From: Salinivirgaceae bacterium
GTDB taxonomy: Bacteria > Bacteroidota > Bacteroidia > Bacteroidales > SZUA-534
Direction of reading: 5' to 3'
DNA length: 64,000 nt
Assembly: GCA_017645945.1 (NCBI GenBank)
Contig: JAGCNL010000005.1
Span: 1 to 64,000 of the forward strand
The notes below the pieces were generated by a model, which was given only the letters and a program-made list of their open reading frames with translations, ran no database searches and was not told where the DNA came from. Both the position numbers and the translations under genes were made by a program. Shown piece by piece: positions 55,099 to 63,955 of the stretch. How positions within the stretch are numbered: the first letter of the stretch is position 1; every line of letters begins with the position of its first letter.

Positions 55099-55133
55099 AT
55101 AAATAAAACTTAAATTTCAATTCATACTGAAAG

Positions 55134-55163
55134 TTGCAAACTTACTTTTTTTAATTAGTTTTG
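55134..55163 (+). promoter_or_regulatory. Bacteroidetes-type promoter of the M23 peptidase operon
   Basis: TTG (55134-55136), a 19-bp spacer and TAGTTTTG (55156-55163) match the consensus fully. The ATG follows 30 bases after the -7 box. Confidence 0.65.
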
Positions 55164-55193
55164 CTACGTTGTTTCAAAGATTTCAGAAAAATA

Positions 55194-56150
55194 ATGTCAG
55201 AACCGAAATACAGTTTCGATCCGGAAAAGCTGAGTTATGACAAAATAACTCCTTCTTTCAAGCAGCGGGCATCAAAATTTCTGCGTAACGCCCTGCTGTT
55301 CTGCGGAATTGTAGTGGGCATATTTGTTGTTCTGTCAGTTCTGTTCGACACTCCCGACGAGAAACTCCAAAAGCGCGAGAACAAGCAACTCCAATATCAA
55401 TATGAACAGCTGACCCAGAAAGTGGGAAAAATGGAGGAAAGCATGGACGAAATCCAGAAGCACGACGAAAACATCCACCGGCTGATTTTCGGTGTCGGAC
55501 AAACTTCTGCAAGCCAAAATACGGATTCCGCCACGCAACTCTCACTCATTGGCAAAAGCAATTCCGACATTCTTCAGGAGACATCGGGAAACATCGACAA
55601 CCTGATGGACCGCATCGAATCGCAGAAAGAACTGCTTGACAATCTGATGAAACTGGTTCAGGACAAAGAGAAACAACTGGCTTATATTCCATCAATTTCG
55701 CCTATAGGCGACAAAAACGTTCAATATCTTGCTTCGGGCTACGGCTACCACATGCACCCAATCTACCGCACTCTGAAGATGCACAGCGGCATTGACCTGG
55801 CAGCGCCGAAAGGCTCACCTGTGTATGTAACTGGCAAGGGACAGGTTGTGAGTGCTGGCTCCTCGCCCGACTATGGCAACAATGTGATTGTTGACCACGG
55901 ATACGGCTACAAAACACTCTACGCCCATCTTGACAAAATCAAAGTCAAAAGGGGGCAAAAGCTGCAGCGCGGCGACGTGATTGGTGAGATTGGCAGCACT
56001 GGCCGCTCAACAGCTCCTCACCTACACTACGAGGTGCGGAAAAACAACAAGACGGAAAACCCCGTCAACTACTACTACAGCGACCTCACGCCAGAGGAGT
56101 ACAAAAAAATACTCGAAGCATCTAACACAATGACAATGAGTTTTGATTAA
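55194..56150 (+). CDS. M23 family metallopeptidase (membrane-anchored)
   Basis: A 318-residue envelope protein. After a short cytosolic part there is one transmembrane helix (about 32-52), a coiled-coil region (about 60-165) rich in Lys, Glu and Gln, and a C-terminal M23 domain with zinc ligands in HSGIDLA and the HLHYEV motif. The family cuts cross-links in peptidoglycan or, without a full site, activates amidases; here the site seems complete. It starts at ATG 55194, consistent with the promoter at 55134-55163. The MerR gene follows 14 bp on, an arrangement common in this phylum. Confidence 0.92.
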   Translation: MSEPKYSFDPEKLSYDKITPSFKQRASKFLRNALLFCGIVVGIFVVLSVLFDTPDEKLQKRENKQLQYQYEQLTQKVGKMEESMDEIQKHDENIHRLIFGVGQTSASQNTDSATQLSLIGKSNSDILQETSGNIDNLMDRIESQKELLDNLMKLVQDKEKQLAYIPSISPIGDKNVQYLASGYGYHMHPIYRTLKMHSGIDLAAPKGSPVYVTGKGQVVSAGSSPDYGNNVIVDHGYGYKTLYAHLDKIKVKRGQKLQRGDVIGEIGSTGRSTAPHLHYEVRKNNKTENPVNYYYSDLTPEEYKKILEASNTMTMSFD

Positions 56151-56164
56151 ATAACCACACAACT

Positions 56165-56500
56165 ATGCCGTACAAAGAGCAAAAAATAGAAAAGTTATTC
56201 TACACCATCGGCGAAGTGGCCGAGATGTTTGACGTCAACACATCGCTGATACGCTTCTGGGAACGTGAGTTCGACATCATCAAGCCGCAGCGTAACAAAA
56301 AGGGTAACAGGCTGTTCACTAAAAACGATGTGGACAACTTCTACATCATCTACCACCTTGTGAAAGAGCGCGGACTGACGCTTGAAGGCGCAAAACGCAA
56401 ACTGCACGACAACCGCGAGGACACCATCAACAACTTTGAGGTGGTGAAATCGCTTGAATCAATCAAGGAGATGCTTCTCGAGGTCAAGGAGATGCTGTAA
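56165..56500 (+). CDS. MerR-family transcriptional regulator
   Basis: A 111-residue protein with an N-terminal winged-helix MerR domain (YTIGEVAEMFDVNTSLIRFWEREFDIIKPQRNKKGNRLFTKNDVDNFYIIYHLVKERGLTLEGAKRKL) and a short C-terminal coiled coil (VKSLESIKEMLLEVKEML) for dimerisation, with no effector domain. It is the second gene of the M23 operon (14 bp gap). Its targets are unknown; the pairing suggests a link with envelope maintenance. Confidence 0.92.
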   Translation: MPYKEQKIEKLFYTIGEVAEMFDVNTSLIRFWEREFDIIKPQRNKKGNRLFTKNDVDNFYIIYHLVKERGLTLEGAKRKLHDNREDTINNFEVVKSLESIKEMLLEVKEML

Positions 56501-56555
56501 TTCAGTTGTGCCTGCAAGTCGGATTTTGACAAACATGGCTTTATAAAAGAAGCGA

Positions 56556-57566
56556 ATGTTCATTTTGCAAAAAATCAGTCAGTTACTGTCGAGCAAGGCA
56601 TCATGGTTTGTGATTGCCACGGCAGTGTTCACATTCTTTGTCCCTGGCGCGTTCCATTGGGTGTCGGGCTACACGCAGACGGTGATTCTGGGCGTGATAA
56701 TGCTCACAATGGGCCTGACGCTCACCACCAATGATTTCAAGGTGCTCTTCTCGCGGCCAGGCGATATTTTCATCGGGGCATGCGCGCAATTCACCATTAT
56801 GCCGCTGGTGGCATGGTCGCTTACGCGGATATTCAATCTTGACACACCGATGGCTATTGGCATCATTCTGGTTGGCTGCTGCCCAGGCGGCGTATCGAGC
56901 AACATTATGAGTTTCCTATGCAAGGGCGATGTGGCGTTTTCCGTCGGGATGACTACTGCCTCTACCCTTCTGGCGCCCATTGTCACGCCGCTGCTGGTGC
57001 TCTGGCTGGCTGGTCAGAGTGTTGATGTTGATGCAGTTGGAATGTTCATCAACATACTGATAGTGACCATTATACCTGTCACCATCGGATTTTTCCTCAA
57101 CTTGTGGCTCGGCAGCCGTCAGCAGTTCAAGAGCATTCAGAGCGTGATGCCAGGCGTGAGTGTCATCTGCTTGGCGTGCATTGTTGGCGGAGTCATTTCT
57201 GCAGTTCACAACCAACTGATTGCCAACGGCTTGACAATGTTACTGCTGACATTCGGCGTGGTATTCTGCCACAATACAATCGGCTATCTGCTTGGCTTTC
57301 TGACAGGCACGCTATTCAAATTCAACACTGCAAAAAAGCGCACCATTAGCATCGAAGTTGGAATGCAGAACGCAGGACTGGCAACCAATCTGGCCACAAA
57401 CTTCTTTATGGCAACCAACCCACTGGCCGTTGTTCCGTGCGCCATCTCATGCGCATGGCACTCAATTTCGGGCACAATTTTGGCAGGAATTTTCATGCGA
57501 TTCGGGAAGAATCAAGCTGAAAATTCTTCAGAACAAACCGCCAGCAGCCAACAAGTTGAAAACTAA
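56556..57566 (+). CDS. Bile acid:sodium symporter family (BASS) transporter
   Basis: A 336-residue inner-membrane protein with about ten transmembrane helices of the BASS fold: VILGVIMLTMGLTLTTNDFKVLF, the GCCPGGVSSNIMSFL crossover motif, and GMQNAGLATNLATNFF. The last two motifs form the sodium- and substrate-binding centre. Bacterial members carry pantoate, keto acids and other organic acids as well as bile acids; the substrate is unknown. The C-terminus is a short polar tail. It lies 55 bp after the MerR gene and may share its transcript. It converges on the esterase gene with a 13-bp gap. Confidence 0.92.
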   Translation: MFILQKISQLLSSKASWFVIATAVFTFFVPGAFHWVSGYTQTVILGVIMLTMGLTLTTNDFKVLFSRPGDIFIGACAQFTIMPLVAWSLTRIFNLDTPMAIGIILVGCCPGGVSSNIMSFLCKGDVAFSVGMTTASTLLAPIVTPLLVLWLAGQSVDVDAVGMFINILIVTIIPVTIGFFLNLWLGSRQQFKSIQSVMPGVSVICLACIVGGVISAVHNQLIANGLTMLLLTFGVVFCHNTIGYLLGFLTGTLFKFNTAKKRTISIEVGMQNAGLATNLATNFFMATNPLAVVPCAISCAWHSISGTILAGIFMRFGKNQAENSSEQTASSQQVEN

Positions 57567-57579
57567 CAATTCCTCCAGC

Positions 57580-58749
57580 CTATTTGAATAATTGCTGTGC
57601 GAAGTCAGCAAGTGATTTGCGCCAAGGCTGCCATTCGTGGTCACCCGGGAACGAGTTAAATTGCACATTCACACCTGCTTGCTGCATTTTCTCGGCAATA
57701 GCCTTGTTGTACTGAATGCGCGGGTCCTGCTCACCGCAGCTGATGTAGAAAACATCGTGTTTGCTATTGAAAGTCTTGGTATCGGAAAGGATTCCCGGGC
57801 ACTCTTTTTCAAGGTCGAAATTAGCCGCACCTGCAATGCCGCCGAACATTCCTGTTGAGAAGATGCCGACATTGGCAAACACGTCGGGCGAAAGCAGACC
57901 AACATAGAACGACTGCCCCCCGCCCATCGAAAGGCCGCACATTGCACGGAATTTCGGCTCGGCTTTGGTGCGGTAGTTCTTATCGACAAACGGAACAATG
58001 TTCTCAACCATCTCGTTACGGAACGGCTGCATTCCCTGCTGTGAGTATGCCGAGCCGCCTCTAGTGCCACGTGTTTGGATGTTACTGTTGGCGCTGACAA
58101 CAATCATCGGCACAGCCTTGCCAGCGGCAATCAAATTATCAAGAATGTTGGCCATGCGTCCCTGCTGCACCCAACCGCGATGATCCTCGCCACCGCCGTG
58201 CTGGATGTAAACCACTGGATAGCGGTCTTTACTCTCGTTGTATCCTGCTGGCGTATAGACAAATAACGGACGCCACTCGTTGTCAACCTTCGAAAAATAG
58301 TTGATTTGCCGAACTTCGCCATGCGGAACATCCTGAACTTCAAACAATTCAGTTCCCGATTCGGGAATATCAATGCCGCTCATCATCTTGCCGCAGCCGT
58401 AGAAGGCCTCGCTTGCCGGGTCGTTTACTGAAACGCCATCAACAACAAGCGAATAGTAATGGAAACCAGGTACTTGAGCCGGAATAGTAACCGACCATTG
58501 GCCGCGGTCGTCGCGAGTCATATCGTACTTTTTGCCGCAAATGTCAACTTGAACCAATTTGGCTTCAGGCGCCATCAATCTGAACATCAGGCTGTTATCT
58601 TTCAAAATCCGTGGATACGAGTTGCGGTTGATATTGGTTGCCAAACCCATCGAACCTTCGGGAAGTTGCTCTCTTTGAGGAAATTGCGCCATAGCGCTGA
58701 ATCCTATTAATGCCGCAAAAATTGTGCAGGCAAATCTTGAATGTGTCAT
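57580..58749 (-). CDS. Exported CE1-type esterase with E-set domain
   Basis: A 389-residue exported enzyme: signal peptide (cut near AMA|QF), a beta-sandwich E-set module (about 40-125) and a CE1-type alpha/beta-hydrolase with Ser274 in GLSMGG and the late His in GDHEWQPW. It shares its layout and the linker pattern VPHGEVRQI...VYTP with the GH10-CE1 and tandem esterase genes, so it belongs to the same family and probably removes acyl or feruloyl groups from xylan. It starts at ATG 58749, because the -7 box at 58777-58784 overlaps the longer reading frame. Confidence 0.88.
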   Translation of the reverse strand: MTHSRFACTIFAALIGFSAMAQFPQREQLPEGSMGLATNINRNSYPRILKDNSLMFRLMAPEAKLVQVDICGKKYDMTRDDRGQWSVTIPAQVPGFHYYSLVVDGVSVNDPASEAFYGCGKMMSGIDIPESGTELFEVQDVPHGEVRQINYFSKVDNEWRPLFVYTPAGYNESKDRYPVVYIQHGGGEDHRGWVQQGRMANILDNLIAAGKAVPMIVVSANSNIQTRGTRGGSAYSQQGMQPFRNEMVENIVPFVDKNYRTKAEPKFRAMCGLSMGGGQSFYVGLLSPDVFANVGIFSTGMFGGIAGAANFDLEKECPGILSDTKTFNSKHDVFYISCGEQDPRIQYNKAIAEKMQQAGVNVQFNSFPGDHEWQPWRKSLADFAQQLFK

Positions 58750-58776
58750 ATTGTTATTTATTTGTGTGTAACTTAC

Positions 58777-58784
58777 CAAAGATA
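58777..58784 (-). promoter_or_regulatory. -7 box of the CE1 esterase gene
   Basis: TATCTTTG on the minus strand, an exact match to TAnnTTTG, lies 28 bases before ATG 58749. The -33 region (TTTC) is a weak match. Confidence 0.5.
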
Positions 58785-58810
58785 GACAATGGTTTCACAA
58801 TTCCGAAAGT

Positions 58811-58818
58811 TATTTTTG
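58811..58818 (+). promoter_or_regulatory. -7 box before the FNT channel gene
   Basis: TATTTTTG matches TAnnTTTG exactly, 68 bases before ATG 58886. It is divergent from the esterase promoter and only about 27 bp away. Confidence 0.4.
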
Positions 58819-58885
58819 AACAGCGGATTGGTGCTGTGCAGTCCGCATAGTGCAATATTTTGTTAATCAATTAGAAACTGAAAGA

Positions 58886-59485
58886 ATGGACACATTCAAA
58901 ATTCTTCGGTCGGCATTTTTGGCCGGCGTGTGCATCGGCATTGCCGGATTCGGCTATCTGGCCGAAAAAAGCATTGTCGGGGCGGTGCTTTTCGCCTTCG
59001 GACTGCTCACTGTGGTCCACTACAAACTGAAACTCTACACCGGCACCGCCGGATTCATTGTGAAGGGCGAAGTTGGGCAACTGTTTCTGATTCTGTTGGG
59101 CAATCTAATTGGTTGTCTGGCCGTTGCGATGATTGCCCGATGCAGTCCAATGCCGCTGCAGGAAACCGCGCAATCGGTTCTTGAAGGACGACTCAAGTGT
59201 GGTCCTCTTAAAGGCGGCATTCTGGCCATCGGCTGCGGATTCATAATGACCACGGCCGTCACCTTCGCCCGCAAAGACAAGAACCTACCACTGCTGTTCG
59301 GTGTGCCATTGTTCATCATGTGCGGCTTTCCGCACTGCGTTGCCGACGCATTCTACTATATGACCGTGCCAGCGCAGTTCCTCGCTGATAATCTGATAGA
59401 TGTACTGATTTTCTACGTCAGCATTGTGGCAGGAAACTTTGTCGGCTGCAACCTGTACCGCGGTGTCTGGGGAAGCACGGAGTAA
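58886..59485 (+). CDS. Formate/nitrite transporter-family channel
   Basis: A 199-residue inner-membrane protein with about six hydrophobic segments of the FNT fold: AFLAGVCIGIAGFGYL, the GEVGQLFLILLGNLIGCLAVA helix break, and ILAIGCGFIMTTAVTFAR. A late helix pair includes SIVAGNFVGCNLYRGV, close to the GNxxG motif of the family. The channel passes formate, nitrite or hydrosulfide as pentamers. It is shorter than FocA (about 280 residues), which fits the short Bacteroidales subgroup. I start at ATG 58886; the longer frame begins with GTG. Confidence 0.82.
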   Translation: MDTFKILRSAFLAGVCIGIAGFGYLAEKSIVGAVLFAFGLLTVVHYKLKLYTGTAGFIVKGEVGQLFLILLGNLIGCLAVAMIARCSPMPLQETAQSVLEGRLKCGPLKGGILAIGCGFIMTTAVTFARKDKNLPLLFGVPLFIMCGFPHCVADAFYYMTVPAQFLADNLIDVLIFYVSIVAGNFVGCNLYRGVWGSTE

Positions 59486-59612
59486 ACGATAACAAAGATT
59501 AATGGTTAATGATTAAAGCTTTGACTCGCAATTCGTAATTTCCTTATGCCATTTGCCTTATGCCTTGCAACTTATAACTTGTAACTCATCACTCCTAAAT
59601 CCTAAATAATAA
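59486..59612 (+). repeat. Low-complexity repeat-word spacer
   Basis: Between the FNT and TIGR04076 genes the DNA consists of related short words: TTAATGGTTAATGATTAA, then TTATGCCATTTGCCTTATGCC, CTTATAACTTGTAACTC and CTCCTAAATCCTAAATAA. The unit length is about 7-11 bp with frequent slips. No promoter or terminator is evident. Confidence 0.55.
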
Positions 59613-59915
59613 ATGAAGAAAATCCGCATAACCGTAATGCGAAAAGCGTTTTACGCCGATTTGGCGGCGAAGTATGAAAACCCGATTGAACACGCCTGCG
59701 AAATGCAAGAAGGTCAGGTGTTTATAGCCGACGGCTGGTGCAAGCCCAAGGGTTTCTGCCAAAGCGCGTGGGACAGCCTCTCTCCTTTTGTGCTGGCGCT
59801 GTCGCACGGCGCATCAAACTTCTACGACGGCTGGATGAAGAACCCGAAAAGCGCCATGATTTCTTGCAACGACGGCTTCCGCCCAGTCAGTTTTCTGATT
59901 GAGGCCATTGATTAA
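59613..59915 (+). CDS. TIGR04076 family protein
   Basis: A 100-residue protein that I recognise as TIGR04076: the core KIRITVMRKAFYADLAAKY, the CxxxEGQVFIADGWCKPKGFCQSAWDSL segment with conserved Cys residues (in CEMQ, GWCKP and GFCQS), and GASNFYDGWMKNPKSAMISCNDGFRPVSFLIEA. The function is not established; the Cys pattern suggests metal or iron-sulfur binding. It lies in a spacer-rich area with no operon partner close by. Confidence 0.85.
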   Translation: MKKIRITVMRKAFYADLAAKYENPIEHACEMQEGQVFIADGWCKPKGFCQSAWDSLSPFVLALSHGASNFYDGWMKNPKSAMISCNDGFRPVSFLIEAID

Positions 59916-59971
59916 AGATTTGACTGACTGACCAACTGAAAAATTAAAGAATTGAATTGCTGCATTATTTC

Positions 59972-59979
59972 TATCTTTG
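59972..59979 (+). promoter_or_regulatory. -7 box of the lipoprotein gene at 59998
   Basis: TATCTTTG matches TAnnTTTG, with a TTG 17 bp upstream (shorter than the usual 19). The ATG is 19 bases after the box. Confidence 0.5.
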
Positions 59980-59997
59980 TACATAAACTATAAGTAT

Positions 59998-60603
59998 ATG
60001 AAACGTATAAACCTTATCGCTCTTGGTGCCGCTATCTGCCTGATTTCGTGCAACAGCAATACCAAAACCAACAACAATTCAAACGCTGAAAACGCAACAG
60101 GAACCGTTGCCGAAGCAAATGTTGATAATGCGCCCGAGGAATCGCCGCTAATCGAGTTCAGCTTTAAAAAAGGTGATGCGATTCCAACAGAATTGGATGG
60201 ATTAACCATTGAGCGCCAAACATATATGGGGCCCGAAGGCGAAGATGAAGTTAAGTTTGCCATTAAGAAAGGCGATGAGCTGGTTGCCGAATTGGAACCA
60301 GAATACGATGGCAAAACCATTAGGATAATAAACTTATTTTCAAAGGAATACTATATTGAAAAGAATCTGCATGTTGGCAGCCCAGTCAGCGACGTGCTGG
60401 CGGCTTATCCGAACGACCTTTACATAGTTTACACAATCAACGAACTTATAGAGCTCGGAGCCATATCGACACATATTCAATATTATGTGGAAAAAGATGG
60501 TTACGACGGCCAACTGCCTGAAGTATATAGTATTGAAGGCACAGAATTAGAGAATCCGACATTCAAGCCAGATGCCGTAGTGTGCAAAATTCGTATGTGG
60601 TAA
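59998..60603 (+). CDS. Hypothetical lipoprotein
   Basis: A 201-residue lipoprotein (Cys18 in LISC) that I do not recognise. After the lipobox is a low-complexity linker rich in Asn and Thr (SNTKTNNNSNAENATG), then an acidic region and a compact domain with KFAIKKGDELVAELEPEYDGKTIRIINLFSKEYYIEKNLHVGSPVSDVLAAYPND. The last stretch resembles the start of many small bacterial lipoproteins in which a 'GxPxxDVLxxYP' loop precedes beta strands. It is followed after 5 bp by the DUF3109 gene, so the two are probably co-transcribed. Confidence 0.75.
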   Translation: MKRINLIALGAAICLISCNSNTKTNNNSNAENATGTVAEANVDNAPEESPLIEFSFKKGDAIPTELDGLTIERQTYMGPEGEDEVKFAIKKGDELVAELEPEYDGKTIRIINLFSKEYYIEKNLHVGSPVSDVLAAYPNDLYIVYTINELIELGAISTHIQYYVEKDGYDGQLPEVYSIEGTELENPTFKPDAVVCKIRMW

Positions 60604-60608
60604 CGCGC

Positions 60609-61187
60609 ATGTTCGAAATCGACGGAAAACTAGTCAGTCTCGATGTGATTGAGAAAAACTTCTTCTGCAACCTGAAGGTGTGCAAAGGGCATTGCTGTGT
60701 GCAAGGCTCGTCGGGTGCACCGCTGACCGATGAGGAGACGCAGATTCTCGACCGCATTTTCGAAACCATCCGTCCTCGACTGACGGCAGAAGGCATTTCG
60801 GCCATCGAGGCGCAAGGCAAATGGATTGTTGACCGCGATGGCGACAAGGTTACAACACTCATCGACAACGGTCCGTGCGTTTATGCTGTGGACGACGGCG
60901 GAATTGTGAAATGCGCCATTGAGATGGCTTGGCGCGATGGTGAAGTCGATTTTCAGAAGCCCATTTCGTGCCACCTCTACCCTATCCGCATCAAGCGCTG
61001 CGGCGACTTCGACGCACTCAACTATGAGCGTATTCCGCTCTGTTTCGAAGCAACCGAAAAAGGCGAGCGTTTGGGCGTTCCCGTCTACAGATTTCTGAAA
61101 GAGCCGCTGATACGCAAATACGGCGAAGCGTTTTACGACGAACTTTGCCTTGTGGCCAGCGAATGGAAAAAGCAGAAGGGAAGATAG
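60609..61187 (+). CDS. DUF3109 family cysteine-rich protein
   Basis: A 192-residue protein of the DUF3109 family. The N-terminal part has the Cys pattern CNLKVCKGHCCVQGSSGAP (Cys20, Cys25, Cys29, Cys30), the middle NGPCVYA and ISCHLYPIR, and the late LCFEA, all conserved in the family and suited to binding a metal or iron-sulfur cluster. The role is unknown. I start at ATG 60609, five bases after the lipoprotein stop; the longer frame begins with GTG inside the lipoprotein gene. It ends close to a GTGTTAG repeat at 61195-61210. Confidence 0.88.
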   Translation: MFEIDGKLVSLDVIEKNFFCNLKVCKGHCCVQGSSGAPLTDEETQILDRIFETIRPRLTAEGISAIEAQGKWIVDRDGDKVTTLIDNGPCVYAVDDGGIVKCAIEMAWRDGEVDFQKPISCHLYPIRIKRCGDFDALNYERIPLCFEATEKGERLGVPVYRFLKEPLIRKYGEAFYDELCLVASEWKKQKGR

Positions 61188-61291
61188 TTATTGGGTGTTA
61201 GGTGTTAGGTGTCGGACATCAACCTTCCAATCGAGAATTTGCATTTGCGAATCATTTATTCCATATTTGTAAGTCATTTAACACATTTTAT

Positions 61292-62047
61292 ATGAACAAG
61301 ATAATTCTAATACCACTGTGTCTCGTGCTTTATAGCTGTTCTAAAAATGATGACGACACAATTGATAATCAAAGAATCCGAAACACTATATGGATTGATG
61401 CTAAAACAGGAACTGATACATTACGATTTACAGAAGACCTATTGTTAAGAGGGCCAAGAGATTATAGCGGGCAACAAATGGATTTATGCGGACACCCCTA
61501 TTGGGGCATTTATTCATACTCTTTAAAAAATAATTTATTGCTTTTAGATTGGGAAGGTGCAGAGAAAATTTATTTTATCAAACCTTTTGAATATAAAATA
61601 TCGATGCACGGTAACACTCTTATTATCAATAATTTTATAGATTGTTACTATCCTCGAGATAAATTTCAAACAGACACTTTTTTATTGATAGCGTCCAATT
61701 GTTCTAAAGAATGTATTGATGGAGATTTGGTCTTGAATAATAAGTTGGTTGGAAAGTGGAGAGAACTTTCACCTTGTGAAAGTTGCAAAAATTATTACAT
61801 ATTTTCCCATAATAGTATAACCTTTGCTAATCAGCATTATGAGTCCGACTATTTAGAAGCATCTTATGCGTTTATAAATGATGATAGTATTCAAGTTACC
61901 AGAAACTACGAAATAGAACTATCTCGAAAAACAACAAAGCATAAAGTTGTTTTTAAATCAAGTGACACCATCATAATTGAACAGTTTAGGGCTGTTGACT
62001 ACGGAATTACAGGATTTGAAGATGTCACGCTTACAAAAATGGAATGA
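61292..62047 (+). CDS. Hypothetical AT-rich lipoprotein
   Basis: A 251-residue lipoprotein (Cys16 in LYSC) that I do not recognise. It is beta-rich with two Cys-containing loops (SNCSKECIDGD and SPCESCKNYY). The gene is much richer in A and T than its neighbours and uses AT-ending codons, which suggests a recent acquisition or weak selection. The start at ATG 61292 is where the signal peptide begins; the longer frame has no such signal. It stands alone between repeat-rich spacers. Confidence 0.7.
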   Translation: MNKIILIPLCLVLYSCSKNDDDTIDNQRIRNTIWIDAKTGTDTLRFTEDLLLRGPRDYSGQQMDLCGHPYWGIYSYSLKNNLLLLDWEGAEKIYFIKPFEYKISMHGNTLIINNFIDCYYPRDKFQTDTFLLIASNCSKECIDGDLVLNNKLVGKWRELSPCESCKNYYIFSHNSITFANQHYESDYLEASYAFINDDSIQVTRNYEIELSRKTTKHKVVFKSSDTIIIEQFRAVDYGITGFEDVTLTKME

Positions 62048-62097
62048 AATCCCATTTTACAACTAATCAGCCCTTCAATCCTTCAATTAATCAATCC

Positions 62098-63807
62098 TTA
62101 AACGGTGAGTCTTACCTGTGCGTGTGCTTCAACCACGTTAATCACATAGTCGCCCAACTTCTCGCAGTCGCAGATGATGTCCATATAGTGAACGCCCATC
62201 TGGTAATCGTACTTCTTGTCGTTGATGTCGAATATGTTGTTCTCTTTCAGGCGTGAACGGAAGGTGTTAATCTCGTTCTCGATGTTCAGCGACTGAACCG
62301 CAAGCACTGTTCCTTCGGTGTCTTCAATCAGCTTAATCATCTGGGTGAGAGCGTTTTCCACCAATTCAAACATATGCTCAATGTGCTTATACTGCTCATC
62401 GGTAAAATCTTCCTTCGAATCGAACTTATGCTTGATGACGCGGCTCATATTGTAGTTGCTGTCGCAGATGCTCTCAATCTCCGAAATCTCGCGCAGCATC
62501 GACCTCACCGTTGACTTGCCTTCAGGGCTCAAGCGACCCTCGGCAACGTTGTTCAGGTAGTTGGCAATCTCAATCTCCATATTGTCGCTGATGCCTTCGT
62601 ACTTCTCAATTCGTGAGTAGAGTTTCGAGAATTCGTTCACATCGTCGAGATGCAGCAGCGTTTTCACAAACCCGAACATCTTCAGCGAGCGCTCGGCAAA
62701 AAGGTTTATCTCCTTGCGGGCCTCCAGAATCGAAAGTTCTGATGTTGACATCATACCGCCGCTGATGAAGCGCAGACGGATGTCGTCTTCTTCCTCCTTG
62801 TTCTTGATGACGCGGCCGATAAATCCTTCGAGCGGTTTGATGAACCAGATGAGCAGCATCACGTTGCAAAGGTTGAACGCTGTGTGGAAGCCTGTCAGAG
62901 CGTAGGTTACACGAACTGATGCCTGCGCGATTTCGTCGGGTGTCTGCGGCACATAATCGGGGTCGAAGCCCACAATGTGGCAAACCATATTCACAAACGG
63001 ATGGAATATAATCAGTATCCAGCAAACACCGAATAGATTGAAAATCAAGTGTGCAAGGGCAGCCCTTCGCGCTTGTGTGCTGGCGTTGAGTGCGGCAATG
63101 TTCGATGTTACGGTTGTACCGATGTTCTCACCCATAACGAGTGCAATACCTTGATAAATAGGCAGAACGCCGCTCGAGCAGAGTATAAGGGTGATGGCCA
63201 TGATTGCCGCCGACGACTGCACGCACATTGTCAGCAAGCCGCCCAAAAGCAGGAACAGCAGCGTGGTCCAGAATCCCCAATGTCCGCACGATGCGAAGAA
63301 GTTGATAACCGCCTGATTATGCGAAAGGTCCATTTCAACCGCGTTGGCGCGCAGTGTGGTAAGACCCAAAAACATAAATGCAAATCCGAATACAAACTCA
63401 CCAAACGACTTGGTACCGTTGTTTTTCATAAAAGTGAGCACAATGCCCACGGCAAACAGCGGATAGACAACGCTTGTCATATCGAACTGGAAGCCGAATA
63501 TTGCCATCAGCCAGCCCGTGACAGTGGTTCCGATGTTGGCACCCATAATAACAGCGATGGCTTGCGTCAAAGACAGCAAGCCAGCGTTTACAAAACTTAC
63601 GGTGAGCACGGTTGTTGCAGTTGACGACTGCACGGCTGCCGTAATGAATGTACCTGTTAGTAAAGCCGTTACACGATTTTTTGTCATTGTGGCGAGCACA
63701 TTGCGCAAATGGCCGCCCGTGAGTTTCTGCAAGCCCTCGCTCATTGTCTTCATACCGAACATAAGCAAGGCAAGGCAGCCTACAAGTTTGAAAATGGTAA
63801 GAATCAT
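62098..63807 (-). CDS. Na/Pi cotransporter II-family protein with PhoU-like domain
   Basis: A 569-residue inner-membrane protein. The N-terminal half holds about eight hydrophobic segments with the two QSS repeats of the family (AAVQSSTATTVLTVSFVNAG and MCVQSSAAIMAITLILCSSG), each followed by a GxNIGTTVT motif (MGANIGTTVTGW, MGENIGTTVTSN). The C-terminal 200 residues are helical and resemble PhoU. It imports or balances phosphate with sodium. Length and layout are typical. A -7 box (63882-63889) lies 75 bases upstream of the ATG. Confidence 0.93.
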   Translation of the reverse strand: MILTIFKLVGCLALLMFGMKTMSEGLQKLTGGHLRNVLATMTKNRVTALLTGTFITAAVQSSTATTVLTVSFVNAGLLSLTQAIAVIMGANIGTTVTGWLMAIFGFQFDMTSVVYPLFAVGIVLTFMKNNGTKSFGEFVFGFAFMFLGLTTLRANAVEMDLSHNQAVINFFASCGHWGFWTTLLFLLLGGLLTMCVQSSAAIMAITLILCSSGVLPIYQGIALVMGENIGTTVTSNIAALNASTQARRAALAHLIFNLFGVCWILIIFHPFVNMVCHIVGFDPDYVPQTPDEIAQASVRVTYALTGFHTAFNLCNVMLLIWFIKPLEGFIGRVIKNKEEEDDIRLRFISGGMMSTSELSILEARKEINLFAERSLKMFGFVKTLLHLDDVNEFSKLYSRIEKYEGISDNMEIEIANYLNNVAEGRLSPEGKSTVRSMLREISEIESICDSNYNMSRVIKHKFDSKEDFTDEQYKHIEHMFELVENALTQMIKLIEDTEGTVLAVQSLNIENEINTFRSRLKENNIFDINDKKYDYQMGVHYMDIICDCEKLGDYVINVVEAHAQVRLTV

Positions 63808-63881
63808 CGTTTTTAAATCATTGATTGACTGCCAACTAAACTTGCTATTGCGTGTCAGTTGAAGTCATTAGTTACCGTTGG

Positions 63882-63889
63882 CAAATATA
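63882..63889 (-). promoter_or_regulatory. -7 box of the Na/Pi cotransporter gene
   Basis: TATATTTG on the minus strand matches TAnnTTTG exactly. The -33 region is weak (TTTC at about 21 bp). Confidence 0.45.
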
Positions 63890-63955
63890 AGCACACAATT
63901 TTTTTTGCCGAAATAAATGATGATACAATTAGGCGATTTACCTAAATATTGTTTT

